Shown: positions 21,201 to 28,170 of the stretch, piece after piece
How positions within the stretch are numbered: the stretch's first letter is position 1
Layout: each line of letters starts with the position of its first letter
Source: Oasisia sp. SBJ-2009
Taxonomy: Eukaryota; Annelida; Polychaeta; Sabellida; Siboglinidae
DNA: 64,000 bases
Reading direction: 5' to 3'
NCBI GenBank assembly: GCA_964017155.1
Contig: OZ024861.1
Coordinates: 46,741,513 to 46,805,512 of the forward strand
Translations under genes and position numbers: made by a program
Notes under the pieces: model-generated
What the model was told of the DNA's origin: nothing
The model's input: only the letters and a program-made list of their open reading frames with translations
Database searches by the model: none

Positions 21201-24190
21201 ATTCATTCATGTGTGCATTCATGTGTGCATTCATTCATTTTGTGTACACTGTGCAATGAATGTTGTCACCAACATTCCAGATCATCATGTTCTGGGTCAG
21301 CGTGACACATGGAAAATGGTATTTCCTATGGTTTATTTATAGACTGTTAATCACCATGTTGTTGAGAAACAGTACCTTTGTATCCACCTCAGACTAGCCC
21401 AATATACAACTGTTACAAGATATATTAGTATTAACTGTATATCTCTTTTCGTATATAATTATAGGTAGAATGATAGATCAAGAAGGTCTGTTTAACAGTG
21501 ATCAATATCACACATCATCTCATGACATCTTCAGCTCCCACTGCACCAACATGTTTGTGCAACTGATTGTAAATAAATTAAATATAATTAAGTTCATTGT
21601 TTGCAGATTTTACCACATTATAAATTTAACTCAGTCAGTTGGGTTTCATAACCTTGTGCTACAAAATGTGCTTTTTTGTCATTCCATGCAATACTAAAGA
21701 CATTATTAAGTGCATTGTTGACATAGCTTTATGCAGAGACCCGTCCACCCATCATTTGGACAGGTAAAAACCGTTGTGGGCGGGTAGAAATATAGGTGGA
21801 CGGGTAAAAAAAGTCTTCCAAAGCCATAGATATTGTCAGTTATGCCCTAAAAGTGAGTGTAAATGGTGTTATATGTGTGTTTGTAGTCCATTTCAGGTCA
21901 TCAGATACATTTTAAAGTTTGTAAGCTGGATTAACAGTTAACATCCACGTGTCCACCAAAACATGTGTGACTGACAATAATTTGGTCCTGCATAAAGCCC
22001 TGATGGTTGAACATTTTGGCATTATCTCTGACAGACAGACAAGAAGTTTTTACTCAGCATGGTGGTTTGTTAATGATATTCATGATAACGAAATATTGTA
22101 AGAATTTTATTTTTTTAAATTTATAATGCTATTGCTAATAAAATAATTTAACTAAACTTATGAGTAGTAATGAAAATGATTGTTCTAGAATTTAAATGCT
22201 GGTGATGAGTGTTCAGTTACTACTTTGATTATAGCATACGTTCACCTTACTTCTTATCAAAACGGTTGTGGTGAATGGATTTATCTTGCATGGTTATAAT
22301 CGGTCAGGAATAAGTTGTTTTAAATGCAGCTTTTAATCACTTATGCACACATTCTTATCAACAAAGTCAACCTTCAACCAAAATCAACCTACAAAGGTTA
22401 TCAACCAAAGTAAACATACAAATAGAAGGATCAACCTCCTAAGAGATAGTTTTAAATTTCCATTTCTCCACTGCACTGTTTTGTTAGTGCCTATGAATGT
22501 AAGGAACATGGGATGAATGAAACATGTTGGCCAAATGTCAACAAGTTGAGATTAAGCAACACACTGACAATAGATCCTTTCAGCTCACACAAAGTTAAAT
22601 ATTGACATTGGCAGGTCACGCATACATTTCACTAATATTATCATTCCTTGATCGTGTGACCATGCATATGTTACCATCTGTTGAACACATAAGAGTATAT
22701 TAACTTCAATAAAACAACCCTTCTCAATATAACTTTTTTCACAACTACAGTGAACACTGTTAAATGTGTAATTATGTATACAATTAGGTGTGTGTGCTTT
22801 GAGATGTTTTTGATTGTGTGTACAACCTACAGAAAAGTTTTGATGATACACTTGATATAGTACCAGCTAGACCTTCCACATCTTCCGATAAAGCAGAAGA
22901 TCTTCCCCCTTTTTGTTTTTCTAGAAAATATCTTCCTTTCCTGCTTTCTTTTGAAAAATGTCCGCTTTTTACAGACTTGGCTGGTGATCACAGTGCCACC
23001 CAATGCATACATAATTACATATATTAAGTCTCCCAAAAGAATACTGTCGGAAATATAGATACCAAATCTCCTTTTGGGATGAATGAAAAAAAAATGACCT
23101 CTCAGATTTCCATGCCAAAGAAACAAAAGAAATTATTTGCAGGCTTAAAATGCCAGTTAACTAATTGCAATTGAGTCTAATTGAGACTGAGCTAATGTGC
23201 CTGACTACTAGTGGTACTTACAACAAACTGAACAATGGCCTGAATAAGAGTTAATCAAAATATCGAAGGGTTTCACCACACAAGACAAAATGTTTTTTAA
23301 ATCGTTGGCAATTTTGTTGTAGAATGAGGAAGATCTTCGGCTTCTTTATAATAAAATGCTAGGTCTGATAGAAGATGTGCACACCGGTTTGTAGATGCAT
23401 GACATTTGTTTACTGCCATCGGCTAACTGGAGAATGTCAGGTAATTGTTATCCCTTGACATGATTAACCTTTTAACTTCTGTAGTCTTCTCAATGCATAT
23501 AATTATGCAACCGGCACAGCAGCGACAATAGCCACACAGTGGCACATAGTTACATGTATACAAACTCATCATGTTATTAGGCACGAAGGTAAATTCACAG
23601 AAAAATTAATTGTTTAACTGGTTAAGAATAATTTAATTAAGTATTAATCAACAAAATTAATCCTATCTAAGAACGTGTAGTAAGCTAGGAATTTTTAATT
23701 TTTAGTCAAATATGCTATATCATATATCATATATCAACATATACAGCTACCAGGTAATAATATATAAAAGAAAAGAAATATCTTACAAGTTTATTATATT
23801 ATTATTTCAATTTGGCACAAATTTAATACGTCATGACATAGTCATAGATAGACATAGCAGATCTGTATTGTGATTGTGTATCGATATGTGTAGGCCTATT
23901 GTATTGGGCGTCTCAGTGTATTCATTCCATGTCAGTCACACAAACACACCTCGACATTTAATTACAACAAAACGACTCACCTGATGCAGCGTTAGATGTA
24001 GTATTTCGGAGCTCTCCGCTCGTTTCATGCCCGGCTCGTTAAGAACTGTCGCCATTTCCATGGCGTCTCCTGCCGTCTCCTCCAACAGGGTCGAACCCTT
24101 CCTCGGATGGCGGCCGTTTCCGTTCGTCTTGTCGTCGTTTGCCGGCTGCAACTCGTCCCTGACGCCGCCGACTGAAATGACGGTGGCCAT
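712..24190 (-). CDS. TRPA1: TRPA-family ankyrin-repeat cation channel, 22 coding exons
   Basis: Encodes a plasma-membrane non-selective cation channel of the TRPA family (sensory/irritant type in known members). Exons, 5' to 3': 24190-23981, 19348-19183, 18549-18464, 16433-16233, 15605-15390, 14763-14670, 14271-14076, 13439-13256, 12938-12831, 12504-12416, 12115-11969, 11160-11049, 10427-10291, 9431-9313, 8391-8239, 7446-7173, 6548-6398, 5466-5335, 3118-2918, 2251-1994, 1576-1397, 888-712. Every junction keeps phase and sums to about 1196 residues (human TRPA1 has about 1119). About 17 ankyrin repeats (PLHLAA-type cores) fill residues 70-660, then a linker, S1-S6 (about 800-1065) and a C-terminal coiled coil. 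The pore motif MMIGEFEFDS differs from MMLGDINY of vertebrate TRPA1, so this may be a basal TRPA paralogue rather than the strict TRPA1 orthologue. One intron (after 15390) has a GC donor. No frameshift or internal stop was found. Confidence 0.93.
874..1193 (-). repeat. 40-bp minisatellite seeded on the TRPA exon 22 splice acceptor
   Basis: Eight 40-bp units start at 874, 914, 954, 994, 1034, 1074, 1114 and 1154. The first overlaps exon 22. Each unit reads, on the minus strand, GTTTAG|GACGAGATGGAAC plus AGTGAGTAACTG: the acceptor, 15 exonic nt, then intron. Degraded pieces continue to about 1250. Confidence 0.92.
1648..1760. repeat. (GT)n / GTGC-rich microsatellite in TRPA intron 20
   Basis: A GT run with GC interruptions, about 70 bp from the exon 21 acceptor. 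Apparent reading frames through it are repeat artefacts. Confidence 0.9.
1994..3118 (-). CDS. TRPA1: TRPA exons 19-20, S4, S5, pore loop and S6
   Basis: Exon 19 (3118-2918) encodes S4 (LAAVAVFLAWMDLVLFIRKL) and S5 (FFPVFFLFIVAFGLAFFVLL). Exon 20 (2251-1994) encodes the pore helix and filter (TSVMMIGEFEFDS) and S6 (VVFLVLMAILVTNLLVGLAV), followed by the TRP-like helix DDIKAVQEQAVLKRLAMQ. NLL(I/V)GLAV-DI and LKR-AMQ are hallmark TRPA residues. Both exons are in phase 0. Intron 19 holds a long (AT)n tract. Confidence 0.95.
2468..2512. repeat. (AT)n microsatellite in TRPA intron 19
   Basis: A pure AT dinucleotide run. The rest of the intron (2252-2917) is AT-rich and holds no other recognisable feature. 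Confidence 0.9.
3170..3550. mobile_element. MITE-like AT-rich element with repeated TTCAAGGC motif
   Basis: Both ends carry inverted runs of caaggc/gccttg with ttcaaga motifs (for example ttcaaggctattcaagac on the left and ttttcaagtctttcaaggcc on the right). This resembles hAT-derived MITEs. I could not define a target-site duplication. It abuts a SINE on the right. Confidence 0.45.
3555..3872 (-). mobile_element. tRNA-derived SINE, family A, copy 1
   Basis: On the minus strand the element starts with a tRNA-like head: box A-like TGGCTCAG and box B-like GGGTTCGAATCC. It then has a shared body and ends in gcgctatataag. Near-identical sequence recurs at 28930-29226, 28771-28885, 28098-28170 and 50743-51515, which defines a dispersed family. 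Confidence 0.75.
3873..4510. other. TRPA intron 18, left part, nothing recognised
   Basis: AT-rich intron sequence with no coding exon, RNA gene or repeat that I recognise. Confidence 0.4.
4515..5175. mobile_element. Outer MITE-like repeat, split by a hAT element
   Basis: The stretch from ccgcaatgtggtgccgct (minus strand) through cgcgcactgc and on to gcgcatctattag matches, in inverted orientation, an uninterrupted copy at 6815-6960. That copy has inverted ends, taatagacgcgca / tgcgcgtctatta. The 521-bp insertion at 4630-5150 splits this copy. Confidence 0.6.
4630..5150. mobile_element. hAT-type non-autonomous element (CAGGGTTGCCACTGG family)
   Basis: The termini are inverted: left CAGCGTTGCCACTCAT, right CCAGTGGCAACCCTG. 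It is rich in ttccctgactt repeats near both ends. It is flanked by actgc at 4625-4629 and 5151-5155. The uninterrupted paralogue at about 6835 shows the empty site. No transposase frame is visible. The short TSD would suit the hAT subgroup with 5-bp duplications. Confidence 0.75.
5335..6548 (-). CDS. TRPA1: TRPA exons 17-18, S2 and S3
   Basis: Exon 17 (6548-6398) encodes the S1-S2 extracellular loop, with N-glycosylation sequon NST, and the S2 helix LIGKYVIMGLAALNL. Exon 18 (5466-5335) encodes FQLFTAKWNYFGWENLMEWV followed by the S3 helix SALLLVIDF. Exon 17 has three duplicate copies of its own 5' end in the intron just upstream. The exon 18 acceptor has been multiplied into a 32-bp minisatellite. 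Both are described separately. Confidence 0.9.
5461..6130 (-). repeat. 32-bp minisatellite seeded on the TRPA exon 18 splice acceptor
   Basis: Regular 32-bp units begin at 5461, 5493, 5525, 5557, 5589, 5621 and 5653, then degrade to about 6130. On the minus strand each unit contains GTTGTTGTAG|ATCTTCC: the exon 18 acceptor plus 7 exonic nt. The first unit overlaps exon 18 (5335-5466). Confidence 0.88.
6549..6815 (-). repeat. Three tandem copies of the TRPA exon 17 5' end in its upstream intron
   Basis: The 22-23 nt exonic string ttcctgaggaagtactgtt (exon copy at 6521-6543) recurs at 6612-6634, 6683-6705 and 6749-6771. Each is followed by agagaaacaccatatcaata and an attaaatt-rich linker. Spacing is 91, 71 and 66 bp. 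The copies lack the real acceptor TTGATTCAG. Confidence 0.85.
6815..6960. mobile_element. Foldback MITE-like repeat (empty-site paralogue of 4515-5175)
   Basis: Inverted ends taatagacgcgca and tgcgcgtctatta enclose gtgcgcgagtgggaaggc, followed by a shared tail to tccgcaatgtggcgccactg. It matches the flanks of the 4630-5150 insertion on the opposite strand. Confidence 0.6.
7173..7446 (-). CDS. TRPA1: TRPA exon 16, pre-S1 helix and S1
   Basis: The 274-nt exon joins in phase on both sides (donor TACAA|GTGAGT). It encodes an acidic linker, the motif NHPLMIMVKHHQEDLLAHPL (compare LNAMVQNNRIELLNHP in vertebrate TRPA1) and a hydrophobic helix, LFLYCVFITFLTGYVV, which is S1. A 147-bp foldback element begins about 60 bp upstream of its acceptor. 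Confidence 0.9.
7505..7651. mobile_element. Foldback (hairpin) element with 50-bp arms in TRPA intron 15
   Basis: The left arm (7505-7554) and right arm (7602-7651) are inverted complements at about 48 of 50 positions, separated by about 47 nt. They begin tattgtagtataattaact. A 12-bp direct repeat, tagagtgtccat, flanks the region (7459-7470 and 7650-7661). The element lies about 60 bp upstream of the exon 16 acceptor, so the TRPA pre-mRNA would contain a long hairpin there. Confidence 0.85.
7662..8238. other. TRPA intron 15, right part: AT-rich, possible LINE tail
   Basis: Mostly AT-rich sequence. A minus-strand frame at 7953-8192 ends in VATFKARLKTHFFL, which resembles the extreme C-terminus of CR1-like reverse transcriptases (xxFKxxLKTxxF). 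This is only a weak hint of a LINE fragment. Confidence 0.3.
8239..9431 (-). CDS. TRPA1: TRPA exons 14-15, ankyrin-to-membrane linker
   Basis: Exon 14 (9431-9313) contains ALINSAKWREVLQN and ends in RKLIRKMP. Exon 15 (8391-8239) begins DVAEVAFNKC and continues with ITFNYEFLDD. This order (IxxxMPxVAxxxLxxC, then an aromatic-rich segment) is the typical TRPA pre-S1 linker, where electrophile-reactive cysteines sit in vertebrate TRPA1. The cysteine in NKC aligns roughly with the conserved one, but I cannot prove equivalence without an alignment. The donor of exon 15 is GCAA|GTCAGT, and its phase fits the exon 16 acceptor CTCCAG|GC. Confidence 0.88.
8800..8880 (-). mobile_element. Short RTE-like LINE 3' fragment
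   Basis: The string gggcgaaggccttcacatgc, followed by ttccagatttgcctat, parallels gggcaacggccttagcatgctccttccacatctgcctat in the LINE 3' end at 33470. It is a small relic in TRPA intron 14. Confidence 0.5.
8891..9233. mobile_element. 343-bp MITE with CCAGCAAA termini
   Basis: The ends are inverted: CCAGCAAACAACGACC on the left and GGTTCCTTATTTGCTGG on the right. The interior is rich in short palindromes (acacgtgtattcatgtgaat). I see no coding capacity and could not settle a target-site duplication. Confidence 0.6.
9786..10165. repeat. Purine-rich minisatellite (ggagattgtagatgga) in TRPA intron 13
   Basis: Imperfect 12-18 bp units (gtggagattgtagatggaga and variants) run for about 380 bp, ending about 130 bp downstream of the exon 13 donor. 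No splice-site seed is visible in the unit, unlike the other arrays in this gene. Confidence 0.85.
10291..19348 (-). CDS. TRPA1: TRPA ankyrin-repeat exon block (exons 2-13)
   Basis: Twelve exons encode the long cytosolic ankyrin stack. Repeat cores visible in order include ALHYAA (exon 2), PLHFAA (3 and 4), PLHLAA and PLHYAC (5), ALHMAV (6), PLHLAA and PLHRAA (7), PLLLAA and ALYWAA (8), PLHIAA (9), PLHLAA (10), ALHLAA (11), PLDCAA (12), PLHLAC and CLDLAI (13). Exon 2 also opens with a partial repeat (CARDGNADTMRKLLEM). Exon boundaries do not follow repeat boundaries. Exon 4 carries the segment GANVNVPDIYGSTPLHFAAM, which I recognise from invertebrate TRPA channels. Such stacks act as the sensing and gating platform in TRPA channels; here that role is inferred from the family. 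Confidence 0.92.
10539..10613. repeat. (AT)n microsatellite in TRPA intron 12
   Basis: A pure AT run followed by a short (AC)n tract. Nothing else is recognised in 10428-11048 except weak similarity to SINE-type sequence near 10800-10930. Confidence 0.9.
11555..11957 (+). mobile_element. LINE 3' fragment (reverse transcriptase C-terminus)
   Basis: The plus strand reads RRLRGDQIDVFKILNGYE, then RRTRGHG, LDIRKFSFSHRTVNEWNILL and NIFKNKIDIYL, with frameshifts. This is the typical C-terminal tail of CR1/jockey-like reverse transcriptases. It ends in tandem aatcttgtta units (11917-11957). The same 3' end recurs inverted at 44355-44530. Confidence 0.75.
12264..12330. repeat. (GT)n microsatellite in TRPA intron 10
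   Basis: GT run with GC interruptions about 85 bp from the exon 10 donor. Confidence 0.9.
13440..14075. other. TRPA intron 7, nothing recognised
   Basis: AT-rich intron sequence with no repeat or exon that I can support. Confidence 0.4.
15133..15252. repeat. (AT)n microsatellite in TRPA intron 5
   Basis: Interrupted AT run. The rest of intron 5 (14764-15389) has no other feature that I recognise. Confidence 0.9.
15380..15392 (-). other. Non-canonical GC splice donor of TRPA exon 5
   Basis: The junction reads CAACAG|GCAAGTGG. Only a cut at CAG|GC keeps phase 0 into exon 6 (ATG GTG ACA). The nearest GT (GCAA|GTGG) would shift the frame. The site otherwise matches the donor consensus perfectly, as is usual for GC-AG introns. 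Confidence 0.8.
15606..16232. other. TRPA intron 4, nothing recognised
   Basis: Ordinary AT-rich intron sequence with no element that I can name. Confidence 0.4.
16610..16965. mobile_element. Dispersed repeat family B, copy 1
   Basis: Shares ggtgatttcagcca, catgttacatgcaatgttta and ggccattatattgggatt with copies at 62280-62470 and 63230-63500. All three are in the same orientation. The class is unknown and no coding sequence is visible. Confidence 0.65.
17350..17730. repeat. Degenerate repeat of ttctgggttcctagtac motifs in TRPA intron 3
   Basis: Motifs such as ctagtactagg, ttctgggctcccagaac and gattctgggtt recur irregularly in both orientations over about 380 bp. I cannot assign a unit length or an element class. 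Confidence 0.45.
17731..18463. other. TRPA intron 3, right part, nothing recognised
   Basis: No exon, RNA gene or defined repeat found. Confidence 0.35.
19111..19172. repeat. (GT)n microsatellite beside the exon 2 donor
   Basis: A GT tract whose edge is about 10 bp inside the intron from the donor GCCA|GTAGGT of exon 2. Confidence 0.9.
19349..20362 (-). repeat. About 20-bp minisatellite abutting TRPA exon 2 acceptor
   Basis: About 48 units of cactcacacactgcatcaac(a/g)t form 1 kb of array starting at the acceptor. On the minus strand the unit reads TTGATGCAGTGTGTGAGTG, close to the real acceptor TTGTTGTAG|TGTG. Intermediate units (cacactctgcaaccacaaca) connect the exon edge to the regular array. 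Long open frames across it (over 300 residues of HCINVT-type repeats) are artefacts. Confidence 0.85.
20363..20930. repeat. Degraded continuation of the caacaacatcactcacac repeat
   Basis: Loosely related motifs (aacaacat, cactcacacactgcaacaac) continue with decreasing order to about 20930, suggesting an older, larger array. Confidence 0.6.
21145..21240. repeat. (CATT)n tetranucleotide tract
   Basis: Runs of cattcattcattcattcact with variants. Confidence 0.85.
21722..22002. mobile_element. hAT MITE, family C, copy 1 (281 bp)
   Basis: Inverted ends: CATAGCTTTATGCAGAGACC on the left and GGTCCTGCATAAAGCCCTG on the right. Flanked by 8-bp near-duplicates attgttga (21714-21721) and atggttga (22003-22010). 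The same element recurs at 59965-60215. No transposase frame. Confidence 0.8.
22011..23980. other. TRPA intron 1, rest: no gene or element recognised
   Basis: AT-rich sequence. Short open frames on both strands show no recognisable domain. Confidence 0.4.
23981..24190 (-). CDS. TRPA1: TRPA exon 1 (N-terminal leader) and start choice
   Basis: The exon ends CTGCATCAG|GTGAGT and joins in phase to the first ankyrin exon. The chosen start is the first in-frame ATG (24190), in a good Kozak context (AGCATGG: A at -3, G at +4). The frame stays open upstream for another 58 codons to a TAA at 24367-24365. It contains no ATG there, only GTG codons, but the composition still looks coding (many S, T, P, D, E). 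The real start could therefore lie in an upstream exon spliced into this stretch, although I see no acceptor with a pyrimidine tract. The leader is low-complexity and has no signal peptide, as expected for a TRP channel with a cytosolic N-terminus. Confidence 0.75.
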
Positions 24191-24640
24191 GCTGTCAGGT
24201 ATACGATCGTCCACAGGGGTGATCGACGATTCGCGACTGGACGGATCCGTGGCTAGGTCGTGGAACTGCACTGCTCGTATGCTAACGCCACTCACTGGGT
24301 GCGGCTTTCTCTCGTCCGTCGTCTCCGTTGTGACGATTCCCGCAGTCGACACACCCCGTGCGTCTTACTTGCCCTTATTACCTGTGGAATCCCTACCTGC
24401 GGGGCATCACTGACAGCGACTTTTGGCCGTTACGCCCGAATGACGATGTAGGTGGGGCCGACTGGTCGGTGACCGTGACGACAGCGCGTGTTTAGTCTTG
24501 TTTACGCCGCTGCCGTCTTGTCTACAAGACCCGCCACGCGGCAGCACCGTTCGTCTCGTGGCGACCGCTTTCACGGAGCCGCGTTGTAAACTATTTCGTC
24601 GTGTTCCTGTTTACCAATTGCGTGCTCCACTTTGATTTAT
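24191..24640 (-). promoter_or_regulatory. GC-rich 5' flank of TRPA, candidate promoter
   Basis: About 24000-24640 is clearly richer in GC and CpG than its AT-rich surroundings and sits just upstream of the TRPA start. No TATA box is evident. The assignment rests on composition and position only. Confidence 0.4.
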
Positions 24641-24983
24641 GGGCGTAATGGCTGATGCATACCTCTACCATGGTCTGGTTACTTGGTGCGTTCTGTTAGC
24701 ATAGACAAGTGCTGCCACCTACCGCTCGGTTATTATTACATTTACCACAGTGTAAATATCTACATGTGTAAATATTTACAATCGCATTCTCGAGTGATTC
24801 ATCCCGCGATATACTGCATGGATGAGGCCACTGGCATGGCACTGGGCGGTGTACCTGTTTACAACTGTTTATCAATATGGGAGTTGAATGGTGAGTTTAA
24901 ATGGACTTTGACATGGTTTATTTTCCTTTTTTTAATTTTGATCATTATACTTTGTCTTTGTGGAGTTTTACATAAAAATTAAA

Positions 24984-24986
<3 letters not shown>

Positions 24987-25043
<57 letters not shown>

Positions 25044-25072
25044 TGCGCGCGTGCGCGCGCGCGTGTGTGTAT
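24987..25072. repeat. (GT)n / (GC)n microsatellite
   Basis: GT run changing to GTGC and GCGC units, next to a Gypsy fragment. Confidence 0.9.
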
Positions 25073-25084
25073 ACTGAATTATTA

Positions 25085-25309
25085 AGAAAATGTCAGGCGA
25101 GGTGTTGGTGGAGCAAGTTGGAGGTGAAATACATCTATCTAAGGTGCATGATTCCTTGACCGTTCTCGAGAAAGGAAGAGTTGTTCTGTGTGTTACCAAT
25201 GAAACCAAACAGTAGGACATTTGGCTAAACCCACGAACGCGACTTGAACTATATACTGGCCAAAGTACTGGTAGTAGACGGTCAACTGGGAGAAGAAATT
25301 CAAGGTAGT
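25085..25309 (+). pseudogene. Ty3/Gypsy-like pol fragment, left part
   Basis: The plus strand, across frames, reads SKVHDSLTVLEKGRVVLCVT, a stop, then LNPRTR and LVVDGQLGEEI. This looks like the region between protease and reverse transcriptase of Gypsy pol. It continues at 27041 after removing the hAT element. Stops and frameshifts make it a pseudogene. Confidence 0.6.
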
Positions 25310-25317
25310 GTTGGGAC

Positions 25318-25385
25318 CAGGGGCGTCGATCCGGTTTTAAAAGTGGGGGGACGGAGGACCAATTTATATACACATATATGTATGC

Positions 25386-25442
<57 letters not shown>

Positions 25443-25468
25443 TATAATATATAGTATAATATGTCACA

Positions 25469-25517
<49 letters not shown>

Positions 25518-25556
25518 TATATATATATATATCATATAATATATTATAATATGTCA

Positions 25557-25613
<57 letters not shown>

Positions 25614-27032
25614 GACCTGAAATACACATAAGTATTTTTTTTAATATAAAACATAATTCATTGTTGGTCTAGTGTTAATTCTATACTAAAAAGCCTTTAT
25701 GTTATGCTATTTATAACAGTTATGTTTGCAACATATATTTGAAGAGGGGCCATGGCCTACCCCAATCACTGAACATTTGGGGGTAGACTTTGGACCCAAC
25801 ACTGCTTGCCTGATTCATAGAGTGACAAGATGCAGAGCTTACAGGGGTGTCTGTGTAGGACTTCCCAATCCCACCGTTTGGCAAAGAAATTTGTCATCAC
25901 TAAAATGAGATCAAATTACACAAAGTGCATAAATCCTCTGGTTCCGCCGTAGGCGACATAAATATCCACCAGGGCGACCATGCTGCAATCCAAGGGGTGA
26001 CAGGGCAAACCAAAAATAATAATCTATTATGAGCTTGATGGCTATATATCAATACAAGGGTGCAAAATGACAGAGCCCGGCAAGATGACTATTTACTGGA
26101 CTTAGATCAAGTTGCAGGCTGCCGCCAACCAAGCAATTTATTTTATTATTAATTTTACTACTAGACAGATGTAGGGTTTAAATTAAGTAATCAGTCTCGC
26201 TATATATGCCTATAAATTTGTTTTATGAACTGAAAAAGTATGAGGACATTTCCTATGCTGACGCCCTCAGGCCGTGGGGTGGTCAGCGTCCCCCTCTTCC
26301 CTTACTGATCGACGCCCATGCTGTGCCTGTGTAGAACTTCCCAATCCAACATTTTTGCAAAGAAATTTGTCATCACTCAAGTGGGAATAGGTTACACAAA
26401 GTGCAGGAATCCGTCACTTCTGTCGTAGGCGATAAGCATCAAGCAAGCGAGGGGTGAAAGTGCAACACAAATTTCATCATTTAAAATGTGCTTGATGGCT
26501 AGAGCCTATTAATTATATCAACACAAGGTTGATAGAGCCCTACAGCGGCTTACATTTTCCCGGTAGTTATAAACTTTCCGATTGGCCTTTTTGCGTATGC
26601 ACAAATTTAAAATCATCAGTGTGCAGCGAAATAACAAAGGATTTTTGGTATAAATGCCACGGGCTGTTCGATAACTTTCCTGTGATGACTACTGTGAAGA
26701 GTTGTCAAAAAATTCGTTCAATACATTAAAATATTACGTTTGTTTAAATAACTACCACGGATTAAAAGAGCAAAACATGCGTCAAAACTGGTTTGCCTCG
26801 TATTAATTTGCGATAAATAGCTTTACTGAACTTTATATCGCGAGTTTATTGTCTAGCTAGTCCTATGTAGCGGCTTTTAAGATAGAGGAGTGTTGAGTCA
26901 GGCTCTATGCCTCGCAATTTTTCTGACCTGAAAAGTGGGGGGGGGGATTCCTATGCTGTCCCCCCACCCTGAAAAGTGGGGGGACGCGTCCCCCCCCCCC
27001 CCCCCCCCGTCCCCCACCGATCGACGCCCGTG
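25318..27032. mobile_element. hAT element (1715 bp) inside the Gypsy pseudogene
   Basis: Termini CAGGGGCGTCGATC and (right, inverted) CACGGGCGTCGATC. Flanked by a perfect 8-bp duplication, gttgggac, at 25310-25317 and 27033-27040. The interior holds (AT)n and an internal duplication: 25848-25990 resembles 26326-26460, and an internal terminus-like gatcgacgcccatg lies near 26305. No transposase domain was recognised, so it is probably non-autonomous. Confidence 0.88.
25388..25620. repeat. (AT)n microsatellite inside the hAT element
   Basis: Interrupted AT run of about 230 bp. Confidence 0.9.
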
Positions 27033-27040
27033 GTTGGGAC

Positions 27041-27802
27041 CACTCCGAGAACACATCACACCAAAGACTTGAATATCTACTTGAACCTCCATTCAGTTTG
27101 GACAAAGACGATGACAATCTTAAATTGGTGAAGAACAGAACTTGTTACACGCTACGCAGGCATGTCGGTGCATTCATTCTCAATGATGACGACTTCGACT
27201 ACCGTCCGTTAAACCCACGAACGCGAAAAGACGCAAAGAATTGGCGAGGCATTGGAAGCATGCACTCCGAGGAGCCAGATATGTCTGCACATTGGATGCC
27301 ACCCAACGATACATGCAATGTGCCATGGAAGAAAATGACATATAGAAGACTGCCTTTCGCGTAGGGACGAGTTTACAAGAATGCCATTTGGTCTTTGCAA
27401 TGCTCCTGCCACGTATCAACGTCTTATGGAAAGCATGTTAGGTTATTTCAATTACCAGAATCTACTGATATACCTTGATGACATTTCATTGTATTCAGCG
27501 AGTATAGAAGATATGGTAACCAATCTGGACGTTTTACTTGAAGAGCAGAGTTTGAAATTCAAACCATCGAAATGTCTATTCTTCATGCGGGAGATAAACT
27601 ACCTAGGACATGTAGTTTCAAAAAAAAGAATATCCTGTGACCCTCAGAAGACTGAAGCCATAGACAGTTGGCCAACACCAACCTCAGAGAAAGAGCTGAG
27701 GACTTTCTTGGGACTTGCTGGGTTTTATAGATGCACGGTGCCTCGATTTTCCAAGATCGCAGCTGCGCTTAACGCTTTGCTCGGTGGGACAAAGACAAGC
27801 AC
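27041..27802 (+). pseudogene. Ty3/Gypsy reverse transcriptase pseudogene, right part
   Basis: Reads LRRHVGAFILNDDDFDY, then CTLDATQRYMQCAMEEND, a stop, EFTRMPFGLCNAPATYQRLM and the catalytic box NLLIYLDDISLYS, followed by KPSKCLFF, YLGHVVS and FLGLAGFYRC. These are Gypsy reverse-transcriptase motifs in order. At least one stop and two frameshifts break it, and a MITE truncates it at 27803. RNase H and integrase are absent. Confidence 0.85.
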
Positions 27803-28093
27803 GGGCTCGGTTTCAAATAAAAAGGAGATATTTAATTTTGGCTGGTCATTTGCTATACGAACGGGAAAGGCGGCAACTAAAGTAAAAAGGGTGTCCACAG
27901 ACGCCACAAATACAGGGATTCCCATCGCGACCTAATTTTAGTAATTAGGTCAATTCTACGTTGATGTGTTAACGCGAATGCTAAATTGGTCTCATAAAAC
28001 TGGCTGTAAGCTACACTGAATAGTCGCTGTTAGCTGCGACCAATAGACCGCATAATTGCTCGTAAAGTTACACGGCTTTATGAAACTGGGCCC
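27803..28093. mobile_element. MITE with GGGCCCAGTTTCA termini, family D, copy 1
   Basis: Starts gggctcggtttca and ends tgaaactgggccc. The interior (acactgaatagtcgctgtta, gctgcgaccaatagaccgca) matches, inverted, the MITE at 46245-49045. It interrupts the Gypsy pseudogene. Confidence 0.75.
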
Positions 28094-28097
28094 AAAA

Positions 28098-28170
28098 AGT
28101 CTGTTCAATCAGACACCTTCTCAACTTCTCTGGGAAGCATTCAACCATATTCTGCAATTAATGCACAAAT
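28098..28170 (-). mobile_element. SINE family A fragment
   Basis: gtctgttcaatcagacacct followed by ctctgggaagcattcaacca and ctgcaattaatgc matches the body of the tRNA-derived SINE at 3555-3872. Confidence 0.65.

Noticed and set aside
23936..24352. TRPA start at position 24352
   Set aside because: The codon there is GTG, not ATG; the first in-frame ATG is at 24190 with a good Kozak context.
24945..25373. 142-residue minus-strand frame
   Set aside because: Antisense of the Gypsy fragment plus a GT microsatellite (RTRARTHARTHTHT).
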